Assembly (NCBI GenBank): GCA_022885665.1
Contig: JAGQDJ010000024.1
Coordinates: 62,001 to 126,000, forward strand
DNA: 64,000 bases
Direction: 5' to 3'
DNA from: Triops longicaudatus
Taxonomy: Eukaryota > Arthropoda > Branchiopoda > Notostraca > Triopsidae
Part shown: piece by piece, positions 1 to 38,836 of the stretch
Position numbering within the stretch: position 1 is the stretch's first letter
Layout of the letters: each line of letters opens with the position of its first letter
Notes under the pieces: generated by a model
Seen by the model: the letters and a program-made list of their open reading frames with translations, nothing else
What the model was told of the DNA's origin: nothing
Databases searched by the model: none
Translations under genes and position numbers: made by a program

Positions 1-3000
1 TCCAACATTCACGAACAAATTTGGCCAAAAAGCTGACCACACCACGACAATCTAACTGAGAATATGTGAAGGCACGCGAGAGTTTCTAAATTCAAAATTT
101 ACTCGAAGGTGCAAATGAAGGTCGCAAGACTTCAAACCCAACACCTGCGACAAGCTTAGTAAAAAAAACTATTTTTTTTGCTTATTTTCACTAACATGTA
201 GATGAAAAACTCAAAGAATAGAGTTGTTTACCCTATTTTCCGTTTAGTTCCCTTTACGACTCTCCCTACGCTATAACAGCCCGCGATTTGGACAGATGGA
301 CCTTCAGGAACCCGTGCCCAATCTACAGGCGGTGTGAGTGCGTGAGGGTAAGCTCGAGCACGAGAAAAAGCAGGTGAGACATCCAGGTGCAAGCTTCAAT
401 CCATCTGAAATGGGATCGTTGGAGCAAGCACACACCTTTTGCTTCTTCCTCTCAGGGACCCTGGCAGTTTATCTCTGGGGCAAAATATGCTTACATGTAC
501 CCTTGAAAAGCCACAAGACCGATTAGGCCGTGAATCTTTCCCCTTACGTTTATACTTTACAGTATAATGAGCACTGCGCAGCTATTAGGCATATAAATCC
601 TGTAACTTCCTCTACTCCAATTTCGCCGCTATTCGCATACATACCAGGTACGAAATGGACATATTCTGGGAATGCGTTTTCATGTAAGCCCGAATGGTCT
701 CATTTACGTAATACATATAGGTATAAACCTACATCCGGGTGTACAGCCTTGCATGTAGTGACTGTAAAAGCTTACGGTTCCTATGACAACCCGGTATTCA
801 AAACACCTCTTTTCGGTATTTCTTTTTTGGACTTAAGCCTGCCGTTTCATGACTTTACACTTTTTCTTTTCTGCCCAGAAGTCGCCAATTAAGGAATTTT
901 CCAAATTACCAAGATAAACTACTGACTGTCGCAAGTGTAAAAAAAAAAGAAAAAAAAAAGAAAAGAAAAAATAGTACATAACGGACCTTATGGATAGACA
1001 CAGGTGAATTTACCAAATTAACACACTTCGATTCGTTGGACCATTAGCTAATAGCATTACGCAAATGTAACAATGAAACGTTCCCTGAGTAAATTACCCT
1101 TGATGCTATAATATCAGCTGAGTGTGGTCGACAATGTTCAGAATATGTTTGTCGGGGCAAGGAAACCTACCTTTAACTGTTTGCCTGAGCGGTGACAGCG
1201 GTACGTATGCCACACATAGCGGATCCGGGCACCGCTTTCAAATTTGCCGGAAAACCCATCTATTCAGTGTGTAATTTTATTATTATCATTTTAAAAAGTA
1301 CTACGTAAAATCGCTTATTTTTTCGCTTCACGAATATTTTGCAACCGGGAGTATAATACGCTAAATAATGTTCCTAGGAGAGCTTCGTTTGCCAACAAAA
1401 CGTCAGTATCGATTTTTTTTACTCTCTTGACAAGTTTATAAAAATGACAGCGTAGGCGCCGCGCCCAACTCATTCATGACTGAGTTCTAGGCATATCGAT
1501 TACTCGTACGCACTAAGTTCCTCGCATCGTGCATTAAATCGCGGAATACCAGCAGATGCAAAGTCAACAATCTGCTTTCACATCCTCTTTAAAATCTCTC
1601 CCCGACGCGATTCGTTTTGTGAAATTAAGTGAATAACCCATATTGTATAAAAAATATACCAGCTTATAAAAAGTAATTTTGATAAAGTCACTCTTTTTAG
1701 CTAATAGATTACATATAGCTGAAATATAATTATTAGGGTCACATAACTACTTTCCTCAGGGTTGCCGTGATTAAGTGCAATTCTTACGGTAAAAGAACGC
1801 TGACATAGTTATACATCAATACGTTCGATACTTCTGACACCAACATTGTCCCAAACAGTCTTCGGCTTCGTTATGACCCAGAGTCTCATGTTCAACAAGC
1901 TTAACTTTCAAGCCATCTACGAATGAAAAACGCTTTACCCCTATTTTCCGACACATTGCTTCCTCACACGTACAGCACACGTAACGGATCAATAATGACG
2001 TCACCTAACAGTGTATCTTGGAAATGTTGTCCAGCTTGGCACGTTACGTCTTCTGATCATAGACATTCCCTGACATTGCCCCTTTACCAAGCCTTCGTTT
2101 AAAGAAACCTAAACAAAAAATACGTCGAATGAGATCATACTCATCACGATGCATGTAAGACAACCACGTGGTTCGTGACGGGCGCACATGGTTTCGAATT
2201 ATCGATTAGTTTGTTCTGCTTTTCCACTACCAATACAAGCACCAGCTTCTTTCCAGCTATATAAACATGCCGCGTACTGAATAAAAAAAATAAAAAAAAA
2301 AATAAAAGAGCTAAATATCCCAAGAATTATGACGGGTTATACCTCAGTAAGAACCATTTTGCAGAATCTTACAAGCACTTAGTGTGACACATTGTCAATT
2401 ACAGCCTACGTTTTCCCCAGCTAAAATCTCATTTCTCATTTTCGTTTGGTTTGCTTAGTTTGCCTAAGGTCAGCCGCTGACTCTAAACGCTTGTATATGG
2501 CTTCCACTGTGCAACTCGTAAGACAAAAATTTTGTTGTCTTTGTTTTTGAAAAGCTTCACTACATACTTTTAGGTAAAGAGGAGCCGAGATTCCGTGGGC
2601 TTCCCTGTTTTCCCGAGGGTGCAGGCTTATTCACGTTCAACTATTTCATATGCTGATCAAGCAAAGGCGAACGGGAAGGAAAAAGTGGGGCTTAAATGAT
2701 GATGAAAAGCTAGGGGTTGTGCACCCCCGACCCCCTTGTTTGGAATCCTTGATGGCCCAGTTCTATTGTTGAACCCCTACATGTAGAGTCTTCCTGTCTT
2801 ACTTTGCGCTTTCATTCGTTTATTCGAGTATTCGCCCTTCTTCCTCTCCCTTGCAGGACTAGTAATAGAAGTGCAAGAGACCGCCCTGCGACGCCGCCGC
2901 CGAAGACCTACCGACGCTGTTAGCGCTGGCTTGCGTCCGCCATGTTGGTCGCCACCTCTCACACACATATACACACACAACGCAAGCAGCTGCTAGACTT

Positions 3001-4181
3001 TCTCGGTGTTTGGGTGCTCATTATTTTAGACGCGAGTGCACAAAGGAAAACCCTCCTCGAATGTCAATATTCTTAAGCGTGGCCCAAGTCCAGTTCAACT
3101 TTTAATTCGGCGTCGTGTGGTGACCGTTTCATTACTCCGAAAGCTCGTTTGGTATTCACAAATACTGTAATACAATTATGAAGCTTTGCAACAATTACCG
3201 GGAAGTTCAAGTTGTTGTCGAAGGTTGGGTCTAGTGCTAAACACTGCGATACCCCTTAAAACGTGTAACAGTGGCAAAAATTACCAATTGTCAGTTGTGG
3301 GAGGCGGTATTTGAACTTGGCTACGGGGAGGGTTCATAACATAGGGGCAGCAGCGAGTGGTATCGTGAATAAAACTCTGGGACCCACACACACCGCACAC
3401 CACTGGAGAAAGAGGTGTAACAAATATCAAAGGCGAAGGGGAGAAACGGAAGCAGCAGCAGAAGGCTGAGGATTGGATTGTGCCATGCGCCGCGACGTAT
3501 CAGTCAGTGTGTGTGCACAGCGTTGCTCTCTACGATAACGCGACCTCAACGACCATCAGGAGAAGGTAACGCCAACTCAACCCAGCCATCCAGCAGCAGC
3601 TTCACCCGGCGATCGAACAATCGAACTGGTTTAACAATGACCTAGTAGCTTGCTGATCGAAACCTCCCGCACCCTTTTCTTTCTCCGTTCTCTACCAGCA
3701 GTTCGAAAGTGCGTGTATGTGTAAATGTGCCAAGTTAAGAAGCCAGATTCCCAGTCCGATTTTGAACCGTACGGCTACCGAATGCAAGGAAATATTGATT
3801 TGCTTCCTTAAAACACATTCCATTGCCCCTCTGTGCTAATACGCGCCAGTGAGAGTGCAAATAAGATTTTACTGTGAAAATGAAACGCTCAACTACTACC
3901 AAGTTCTAGTCAAATTTGATAGCCAACGGAAGAGCAATATCTTCTACCCTGTTTTTATTTACGATCTCATCATTTATAACGAAAATAGTGGAGCTTATGT
4001 GAGCAATCGGGAAGGTCATTCGCCCAAGTGAAATGAAAGTTTTTAGTCAAAAAGGGTGCAATTCTAATCATTCCAAAATTATTCCAATGGACTATTAGCT
4101 CAAAAATTATTATACGAAGCATACGAATATTTATATAAAGTGTATTCTTCCTGGTCGGGAAGGTATGCCAAGTGAATTAGC
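1..4181. other. Upstream region and probable 5' UTR of Onecut
   Basis: I see no convincing coding gene here. Open frames are short, start at non-ATG codons or lack family features. A-rich runs lie at about 940-972 and 2282-2306, and a CA/TA-rich run near 2962-2985. The segment from about 3400 to 4181 precedes the Onecut start and is probably promoter plus 5' UTR. A TCAGTCAGTG initiator-like sequence lies at 3500-3509, but no TATA box or downstream promoter element could be placed around it. An in-frame TGA at 4173-4175 closes the Onecut frame just before its ATG. Confidence 0.5.
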
Positions 4182-30644
<26,463 letters not shown>

Positions 30645-33440
30645 CAAGCTGAGACCTGGCTCAAAACTGTGTATTGAGAAATGCAAGTGCTTCGAGCTGA
30701 AACCTGTGGGCAGTTACGGGCTCGCAAACTTTAGTTTAGCAAAAAGAAAGGACCAGAATTCTAAACTGCAGTGCAAATCAAGGTTACATGCATCGAAAAA
30801 CGGACATGGCCAACGGAAAAAAAAGAAGTGTCAGAACGGACTACTTACTCAAAAATTGGAGGAACCAATAAGGAAACGGAACACTCCCTGCGATCTCGTA
30901 CTTGGCTCCCTAAACCAAAAGAAAGATAACAATGTACAAGCTTAGTCATAAAGTTGAGACAAAAGACACACAGTCTTTTCAACTCCTTATCTACTTATGC
31001 ACTAGTCTAATCCCACCGTGATCTCCATCTCTCAGTGTTACAAGAGTGAAAGACTTTTATCAAGCTGGATCTTCGTTGACGTTCTCGGCCAGAATGTCAA
31101 CACACGTTGACCTAATCAAGCAATACTTCATCCCTTTTTTGCGTTTGTCTGATCTTATTTCATGTAAATGTGCAAAACAAAGTTGAGTAATTTCTAGTTT
31201 CATGTCTGTAATGGTGTTCTCGCGATTCTGATTTGGTTCCGTTTCTAGTCATTGGGGCAGATCTCTGATAACAAGAATTGTACTTTACTTTCGTAGCTAC
31301 TTAAGAAATTGGTGCAAATTGCGTACTTAAAACAAACTGATTCAGTATAAATGCCTCAAGTTCCCTGTTCATTTCTTTTCATTCCAAAAATCATTTTTTA
31401 AAAAGGTAAAGCGAATAACGAGTCAAAGAGTGCACAAGGGTATGTCTTGAGATTTTTTCAACATATAACAGTCTTTAATGCTGTTGTGGTGTGCAATAAT
31501 TGCAGCTATTACGATTCCCCTGTGCGCCCTCATAGGTATTCTAACGAAGAATGATTCTCGACAATGACAAGGATGTTTTGCAATGTCTATTCCCTACTCC
31601 CCCCCCCCCTAACCCTAGTCCACGAGTCGAAAATGCGCGCCGAACCCTTAGAAGGTGCGTGTCATGTGACCTGACCCCTAACCTTTGTTAAGCGCATTCT
31701 TTGCAATTTGAAATCTCCTCCCACAACCAAATGTTTATTTAGAAATGAACTGGTGTGCAACGCCGATCTCACATGGAAGTGCTGTGGATGTGCACTTGAG
31801 TCGTAACTTGGTGATTCCCCAAAACCATATTAGCCTTTCTCATCCCATAAAGAAAAAAACACATTAAACAGTATCGGCGAACTGTAACAGAAATTTGACA
31901 GCGCACAAGTGAAAACCCCCTTTCCTAAACGTCAACCCTATTTCTGTGTTCAACAAATTCCCCCTCTTGGTTGTCTTTGCCTTGAATAGTCTTTGCTACC
32001 CTGGACTGTAAGTCTTTATGCAGGTTTTTAGAAACGCATGCACTTGTATTGTCATGTACATTCTTGTCTCTTTTTTCGTGGAATCGAAATAGAACACGAT
32101 CCTTATAAGGTAATTTCTTACTCCATATAAATCTACGATGGAAGTACAGCTTATAGTCCAAGCAGACTCATCTACCAAACTGAGTAAAAATAAAGAAATA
32201 AAACATAATAATAAAAAATACAATTTTTTTTAAAAAAAAGGTTTCGCTACGTGTCAAAAGTGGCGTGAAAATGCGCAGCTTTTGTAAGACAAGCATTTAT
32301 TTCATTATCTTTTAAAGCAAAAAAAAAACGGTTATATTAGATTCCCATTTGACGGTTAGTAGGGTGAGTACGTCAGCCACGAAAAGACATTATATACGCC
32401 TTACTACAGTCATAACTGGCATAATAATACGGGAGAACGAAAATAAAATAATGATACGCATGTATAAAGCATTGACAACCTCTCCACAGAAATATATGGT
32501 TAAATAGAGGGCGGTAATGAGCACACTAGAACACTAAATGAGAATATAATGTCCAAGTATATGATGAGTACAGTCGATTCACGATTCAAGGCTACCAAAA
32601 GCAATAGATAGCTTTACATTTTTTTTTTTTCGCTAACGTCGCAGTAGACTAGACTACCTGCCTTCTTAAGTATTTCACTATAAAGGTCCAAGTAAACTAA
32701 TCACAAAAAATATGAGGGCTATAACGATACAAGATGTGATAACACGGGAAATCCTAAGAAAAATATTTGTGGATAATTCTTTAAAAACTAGGTAGTCTCT
32801 AATCTACTCACCCTGGCAAACAAGTGTTTCTCGTCGTGCAAGCAACGTATTTCGGAACAATGTCGCTTTGCACTTTGTAATTCGTGCTGTTCGAGGCCTT
32901 TGTTTCCGAAGTAAAGTAGAAACCGAACTTGCATAACAAAATTTACGTATTGAATAGCCTACTAATCAAAACACAACTATTCAAAATCAAAATTAACGTC
33001 CCTTACGCACCTGTCATGATATTGCCCCGGCAGTGCTTTACTGGTCTTGGGTCTTACGGATTTCGTTGATGTTACTCGGCCATCTTTTTGCAGGAATTTC
33101 GCTACCAATCCGTCATCTTTCTTCCAGTTCTCTTGACAAATGTAAGTTTAACATGCAGAAATACAATTAACACGCTGATCTTATTCAGTAGCTTGTTATG
33201 TTCATCCAGTCGCCATGAATTCCACAACATTTTACACTTCAAGCCAGAAAAAAATATTTTTTCCCAAAATGCGTTTTGAACGTGAAGCACAAAGAAGTAC
33301 TACTCCATCTAGTGTCAAAGAGTGTAAAACCCGATAACAAAAAGTGTTAGCAAGGCGGAGCTTGCTTATTGTTTTGGCGAAGTTGATAGCGATTGTGAAA
33401 TCCAATAACTCGGTCGACAGTCTGCTTAACTCTTCGTGTC
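30645..33440. other. Onecut 3' UTR and intergenic region
   Basis: There is no recognisable gene. The Onecut 3' UTR probably occupies the left part. The first clustered polyadenylation hexamers, AATAAA at 32189-32194 and 32197-32202, lie about 1.5 kb after the stop. A C12-type homopolymer lies near 31598-31611. The open frame at 30706-30945 lies directly after the Onecut stop and looks like UTR. The right part should contain the promoter of the next gene, but no core element was placed. Confidence 0.5.
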
Positions 33441-34928
33441 ATGGGTGTCATTAAACGTCCATTATACCGGCATAGTTCTGGAGAAAATCAAAACGTGTCA
33501 AGGTAAGAATGTCACACACCATTTTGCCAATTAGGAGTTTAATTTTATTTTCTTGGCTTGTGTACTCATACTTCTGCATTGTAGTTTGCTAGAGGATCAG
33601 CACGAGACCATCCTAGAGGAGCCTGCTCTACATGTTACTCACTTGCCTTCTTTACTACCGCCTGGTGGACGTCGGACACCTCAAGGTTTTCGTCAACTCG
33701 ATCTTCCGAGGGGACGCAACCGCCCTACACTTCAGCGACGGTGGTCTTTTGGACCTGGTGATGACGGCCGCCCGCGAGGATTGAAGAAGCAGAGACGTTT
33801 CGAAAATCATAAATTTTTAATGAGTCTGGCTCCTGAGGATGGCGAAGCCTTACCGACAATTCCGGAGTATGCAGAATCCGGGTTTACTGCATTGTTTCGA
33901 GATACGGCCAGCATGCAAGTAGCTGTGCATTGTCTATTGTCGCTTCCGTGACTGCAACGCTTTTATTTGATTCTTGACAGGCTTGGAATGCTTTCCTAGC
34001 CTTTCCAGAAGAGCAACAGTCTTTGATTCTTGAAAGCGGCATTCTGTTCGAAGAAGATGATGTAGAAAGTCTTGCCGAAGACTTCTGCCGTAATCTCGAT
34101 ATCTCCCTAAACTCTCTTGAGGATGAAGACAAGGGAAAGAGTAAAAGAGATGGACGTTGGATCCATCCCGGCTATAACGCCAAGGAAGCTTACGAGAAGC
34201 TATGTCCGAAGGTGAAAAGCGTCCTCAAGCGGAAACACTTTCCATTGGTAATAAAATATAAAATAAAATATGGAAATTTGAAATAGTTTAGAGCAGTGGT
34301 GCCCAAACTTTTTTCACCCGAGGGCCGCGCGCGACATGATACAAAATCTCTCGTGCCTGAATGTTCCGGTTTCGCCAGAATCATGCCGACGTTAAAAATG
34401 AAATTGTGCAGTGATATACATGAGCGGTATAAATGAACGGGCCGTATGAGGCACCTTCGCGGGCCGTAGTTTGGGCACCACTGGTTTAGAGGAAATAATT
34501 TAATACAGTAGAAAAGAGTAGTATACAAAATTAAGTACACAAGCTTAGAAAATTAAATCGTGAAAAAAATTTAAAATTTTGCCATTTATTTTTCAGGGTA
34601 ATTTGATTCAAATGGAAGAAGAGGTGACGAGCTTTTTCGAAGCTTCCCCTCACGGCATTTATATTAAAGAGTTGGATGACAGTTTTATGCGCCTCGTGCT
34701 CCACGCTTTATGCACCTACAACGGCCTTCACTCACAAAGCAAGCTTTTCATTCGCAAACTCTATCTTACTTAAGAACTCTCCCAAAACCAGGCACAACTG
34801 GGCCCAACAGTCGGCAGACAATGATTCGCAACTTTTACCCATGTTTCGCCCCTCCTGAGTTAACACTGGCCCAGTACATCGAAAAACGTTTCGGTGCCAA
34901 ACGCCAAAACAAGGGAGGAAATCACTGA
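33441..34928 (+). CDS. R3HDM4: R3H domain-containing protein 4-like
   Basis: It resembles R3HDM4, a small R3H-domain protein of poorly defined function; the R3H fold binds single-stranded nucleic acid. Exons are 33441-33502, 33585-33918, 33981-34247, 34597-34738 and 34792-34928, totalling 313 residues. The order of blocks matches the family: a basic segment KKQRRFENHKFLMSL, then AWNAFLAF, then HPGYNAKEAYEKL, then the R3H core SFMRLVLHALC (Arg253, His257), then a C-terminal LTLAQYIEKRFG. The last junction needs a 53-nt GC-AG intron (34739-34791). Without it the frame stops soon after the R3H core and loses the conserved tail. Intron 3 carries a hAT MITE. Confidence 0.88.
34294..34483. mobile_element. 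hAT MITE, 190 bp, in R3HDM4 intron 3
   Basis: The 16-bp terminal inverted repeats are perfect: CAGTGGTGCCCAAACT at 34294-34309 and its reverse complement at 34468-34483. Both ends have GGGCCG just inside. An exact 8-bp target duplication GTTTAGAG flanks it (34286-34293 and 34484-34491). The interior has no transposase, so it depends on an autonomous hAT element elsewhere. Perfect ends and duplication indicate a recent insertion. Confidence 0.93.
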
Positions 34929-35522
34929 CAAAAGCTACGATTTCAGCTTGGGAAATTTAGAGCGCTTTTCGCCCGCTCCACTAATTATAGTGGTGAAATC
35001 TTTTATTTTTGGATTTTATGGTTTGGTTGCCACTAATTACTAAAGGACAGGTTTTAGATTGTTTTAGGGGTACCAGTGTTCTTCAGTAGTGTATTTACAC
35101 TATGTACAGTTAACAAACAAACTGGTTTGTGTAAAACACGAAAACGTTAAAACAAATCGGAACTCCATTGCATGTTTTTCATAAATAGGTTAGTTTTTAA
35201 ATATTTCTTATGTCAGTGGTGCATTCAGTTTCCCAGTCTGCAGAGGAAACGGAGACGGAGGTACAACGTTACTTATACCAAGTTTGATTCAGACTTAGTT
35301 TTATCTGTTTTTTGCTCTTTCTGGTTTTTCTGACCAGCAGAAATTTTGTCTATAGCTTTGCATTCGAATTCTTGACACGTCGTCCCTTGTTTTCCGTAAA
35401 TTGCGGCTTTGTTAAAGGCATCAAACTGGTCTGACATATCCGATGGGATTAAGCTTTCCATGACACTATGAGTAGGCGAAATTAGGAATAATCAGCATTT
35501 AAAAAAAATGTAAGAGCTAATA
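34929..35522. other. Intergenic region between convergent genes
   Basis: It holds the 3' ends of the R3HDM4-like gene (+) and the SYGAPS-repeat gene (-). On the minus strand a TTTATT at 35000-35005 reads AATAAA, a possible poly(A) signal. A small minus-strand ATG frame at 35273-35461 is listed separately. Nothing else was recognised. Confidence 0.5.
35273..35461 (-). CDS. Small hydrophilic ORF, unrecognised
   Basis: A 62-codon ATG frame (MESLIPSDMSDQFDAF at its start, Lys/Gln/Glu-rich tail ending KSESNLV) begins 61 nt after the stop of the SYGAPS-repeat gene on the same strand. The start context GTCATGG is favourable. The composition is charged and protein-like, with no signal peptide or membrane segment. 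It may be a small gene, a second frame on the upstream gene's mRNA, or only 3' UTR. I recognise no family. Confidence 0.25.
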   Translation of the reverse strand: MESLIPSDMSDQFDAFNKAAIYGKQGTTCQEFECKAIDKISAGQKNQKEQKTDKTKSESNLV

Positions 35523-36905
35523 TTACTTTAAGACGTAAGGCTTTCCAGGTACGTCATAGGCGTAAGTGCCCAAGTAACACATGACGCGCTCCATACATTT
35601 TTCTTCCTCGAGGTTTTCAATATTGTGGAGAAGGAAGTTGTACATTTCTTCTTTAACGATGCCCAGCATTTCCCAGTTGGCCTTATTCTTTGTATCAGCG
35701 GCAGAACGTCCGAAATTGAAGATGCCGTTTGTTGTAGAAACGCCACTGAAGAGTAAACCCAGAATGGGGAGACCAATAAAGAGGACGGCGATAGGTACCA
35801 AGATCCAAAGGATGAGATGCTTTCTGTTGCCGTAAAGTTGTGGGAAAAGACCGTGAGGTCTGCCAGCGATGGGATAATAGTAATAATACTGGCTATTGTA
35901 TGGCTGCGAATCGTAGGAAGGGGCGCCGTAGGAACCGGAAGGGGCGCCGTAGGAACCAGAAGGAGCGCCGTAGGAACCAGAAGGGGCGCCGTATGAGCTA
36001 GAAGAGGCGCTATACGAACTAGAGGGAGCGCTATAGGAAGAGCCGTACGAAGAGCTGGGTGACGAGTAGGTAGTGTAGGAAGAGCCGGATGATCCAGAAG
36101 AGTAAGACGAAGCAGCGGGAGCGTATTCATTACCACTGGAGTAAGAGCTGGGCTTTGAGTTGTAATTTTGTTGGGGTTTCGACTCGTAGCTTGGGCTGCT
36201 GGTATAAGAAGGCTTTGATTCGTAAGTTTGACTCGAGTAAGTGGACGGGGCTTCGTAAGGCTTAGCGTCGTAGCTTTGCCCACTGCTGTAGGCAGGTTTG
36301 CTTTCGTAATTGGCAGAAGTTGAGTAGTATTTCGGGGTGGTGGACGGGGGATAATATAGCGTGCTAGTAGTACTAGGAGCATAATATTGCGGCTCGTGGT
36401 GGTGGTGGTGATGCCCGTCTCGGGCCCACTTCGTTTGCTCTTCTATGTAATTAGCTGGTAGAGGATTCTCGGCGATAGGAAACGCATCAGAAGGTACGAA
36501 CTTGACTAAATTATCGGAAGGTTGGTACTGGCGCGGCTTTTTCTTAGCAGTTTTGCCTGTTTTTCCGAGTTTAGGTTTCGTAGAGGTTTGCGACTTCGTT
36601 TCGTTTTTGTTTTGCGGCAACTCCAATTCTTGCCCGAGGCTTGCTACGATAAGAGTAGCACAGAGCAAGACTTGGAATAGATTCTAAAAAAATAAAATAG
36701 GTTCAACTCCTAGGTTCAGCGTTTAATTAATTTTAAATTATATTGTTTGTTTATTTTAATCTATTAAACTAAAATTTCAGTTGATAGAAATATGTCAAAT
36801 TGCTTAAACTGAATTATTCAAATTTATTAATTTTTTCTCAAAATATTTTACTTTTGAATGTTCAAGCTTCAAATTGCGCTAAGGTGATTTTGCAAAACTT
36901 ACCAT
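35523..36905 (-). CDS. Secreted/membrane protein with resilin-like SYGAPS repeats
   Basis: Function is unknown; a cuticle or extracellular-matrix role is inferred from composition. The coding exons are 36905-36903 (only the ATG) and 36683-35523, giving 387 residues. Joining restores a signal peptide, MNLFQVLLCATLIVASLGQ. A Lys-rich segment follows, then six His, then a long Tyr/Ser/Pro-rich region with YESKP-type motifs and four 7-residue SYGAPSG-type repeats at about 231-257 (a 21-bp DNA repeat near 35917-36000). A hydrophobic helix at about 291-313 (LILWILVPIAVLFIG onward) would anchor it. The C-terminal 74 residues hold a conserved-looking two-Cys block, KCMERVMCYLGTYAYDVPG. SYGAPS repeats resemble pro-resilin, but a transmembrane anchor is not a resilin feature. 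Confidence 0.85.
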
Positions 36906-37000
36906 CTTGGTATGTCCGTAAGCTTAGTCCGTCAGCCCACTTGTAACAATTTGAGTTCCAGATGAAGTTCGGCACTTGCTTCTGTAGTTGATGGAATGAC

Positions 37001-37037
37001 TGTGACGAAATTTAGGAACCGTATGGGCTCTTTTATA
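37001..37037 (-). promoter_or_regulatory. TATA box and initiator of the SYGAPS-repeat gene
   Basis: On the minus strand, TATAAAAG at 37037-37030 is followed about 34-36 nt later by an initiator-like TCACAGTC around 37004-36997. This would give a 5' UTR of about 96-98 nt before the ATG at 36905. Position and orientation fit a single strong core promoter. Confidence 0.6.
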
Positions 37038-38106
37038 CGTTCATAACTTTCGATCTCACAAGGATGAGAAGCTCTTTGAGATGGCACGTGGAAGTTGCCA
37101 CCTTAAAATTTGTGAAGCGTGTCTTATGGTACATTTCCTTTTTCTTAGTTTCTCGGCCTACGCAACAGTGTCATGCATTCTAAAACTAGGTCCTCTCATC
37201 TGCCGACATAGTCGAGTTATTCGAAAAGGGTAATTGAATGCACTGTTTTTAAACGGTGATAATTGAGTTATTATTTGTCTCAATGAAGATTCGTAGTTTT
37301 ATGTTACTATTTTAGTTCACACTTATGTTCAGTTCTTTGTAAACTTTAGTATAGAAAATGCGTATATCGTAGTTGGAATTTACGTAGGCTAGTGTGTTCC
37401 TTTTGCGCCGTTTTAATAGCTGAATTATGAGCATTTAATTGTGGAGTAACGAGGTACACTTAATTGCAAAGAATCATAGTGTACAATAAAACATACTTTC
37501 AATGAAAAATTCTCACATGAGAACATTTGAATTTTTGAATTATACACGAATAAAATGGTATTATGCAACCGAAGTAGTGCGTAACTTGTTTTTTTGCACC
37601 TCGGGTGCGTAAAATCGGGCCGACGGAAGTATGACGGATGTCTAGTCGATTAAATTTGACATGCCGTCGTCTTCCGCATTTTCTTGCCTGAATGTGTCAC
37701 ATGAGAGAAATGAGCATGTATCTTCGCGACAATTTTCTTTCCAGCATAAGGGGGAGTGGTTTCCGGCACAGCTTCCGAAATACTTTCCTACACACGCGAA
37801 ACCGGGAAAGCATGAATGTGCATTGGAAATGGGCGTGTAATCTGTCTTGCTTATACAAATCAATGCACATTAACGAAGCTTGAGCTCACAGGGAGGGATA
37901 AAAAAATGAAAACTCTCGCTGAGGAGAAAGCGTCTTCCATTCCATCCATTTCGCTTCTAGTGGCCCAAGTTTTGCGAACTACAATTCCGGGCTACCCGTA
38001 TCGTTTACAGGAAGCGGTGTAATAACGTTAGATTTAGTAAAAGAAAGGGTTACCAGGTCATGGGGGCAAAATAGAGGGAGCTTGCATTGTACGGTAATGT
38101 GCACAG

Positions 38107-38137
<31 letters not shown>

Positions 38138-38836
38138 CTTTAGGTTTCACGCTTAGTTGTAATTTACTTACGATGTAGAAGCTATAAGAAACTAGACTTA
38201 AGCGCGAATATCTATATTAATCTCTCACCAAATTTTCACTTACCATAAGCTTAGAAGTATGGAAAGAAACGTATACTGACATAAGCAATAATGTACATTA
38301 TTTTCCTACATCTCGAAACGGAAAAAAATCGCAAAGCTTATGAGCTATCAGGGTGTATCTCGTATGGACAGATACAGTGCAATGTTACGTAACAAAATAT
38401 CGTACCAATGAAATAATTGTTGTGTAATATTTGCAGAGGTTTTAGAATATTCTGGACTTGGAACTTCTGTCATCGAAGTCGTTTACTTTTCATTTACTTG
38501 TGTATTTATTTTCCAAAAAAGTCAATTCCAAAGTAAATTAAATCAGTCAATATAAATTGATTTTGAATTCGCAAGATGATTTTAGTTTTCCCAATACGGA
38601 AGGAGATTTCTCGTGCTTCCTCGCTTCCATGCACCAGTGCTGTAGAAACTGACTCCAACTTGGCGACGCGGATGGTCAATTGAGATGGCCAAACCCTTTT
38701 AACTTTCTTTCTGTCATTTGGGTACTTTCTTTAACCATGTAAGCGAAACCACATCATATCTCGCACTTCCCTTGAGAAAAAAGTTGCCGGAGTACATAAG
38801 AGGAAAATGTATTTTCGTACAAAAGTGCCAATGGTG
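37038..38836. other. Intergenic region
   Basis: It lies between the promoter of the SYGAPS-repeat gene and the 3' end of INTS5, both minus strand. No coding region was recognised. A T18/A12 homopolymer foldback sits at 38107-38136. TTTATT at 38505-38510 reads AATAAA on the minus strand about 330 nt after the INTS5 stop and may be its poly(A) signal. Confidence 0.5.
38107..38136. repeat. T18-A12 homopolymer junction
   Basis: Eighteen T (38107-38124) are followed directly by twelve A (38125-38136), a self-complementary low-complexity tract. No element boundaries or target duplication were seen. Confidence 0.95.

Noticed and set aside
30706..30945. Lys-rich 79-codon frame after the Onecut stop
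   Set aside because: It lies directly in the probable 3' UTR and shows no domain; the start is not part of a splice-supported exon.
35528..36382. 284-codon minus-strand frame overlapping the SYGAPS-repeat gene
   Set aside because: It is a shadow frame of the repeat-rich coding exon; the true frame has the signal peptide and transmembrane helix.
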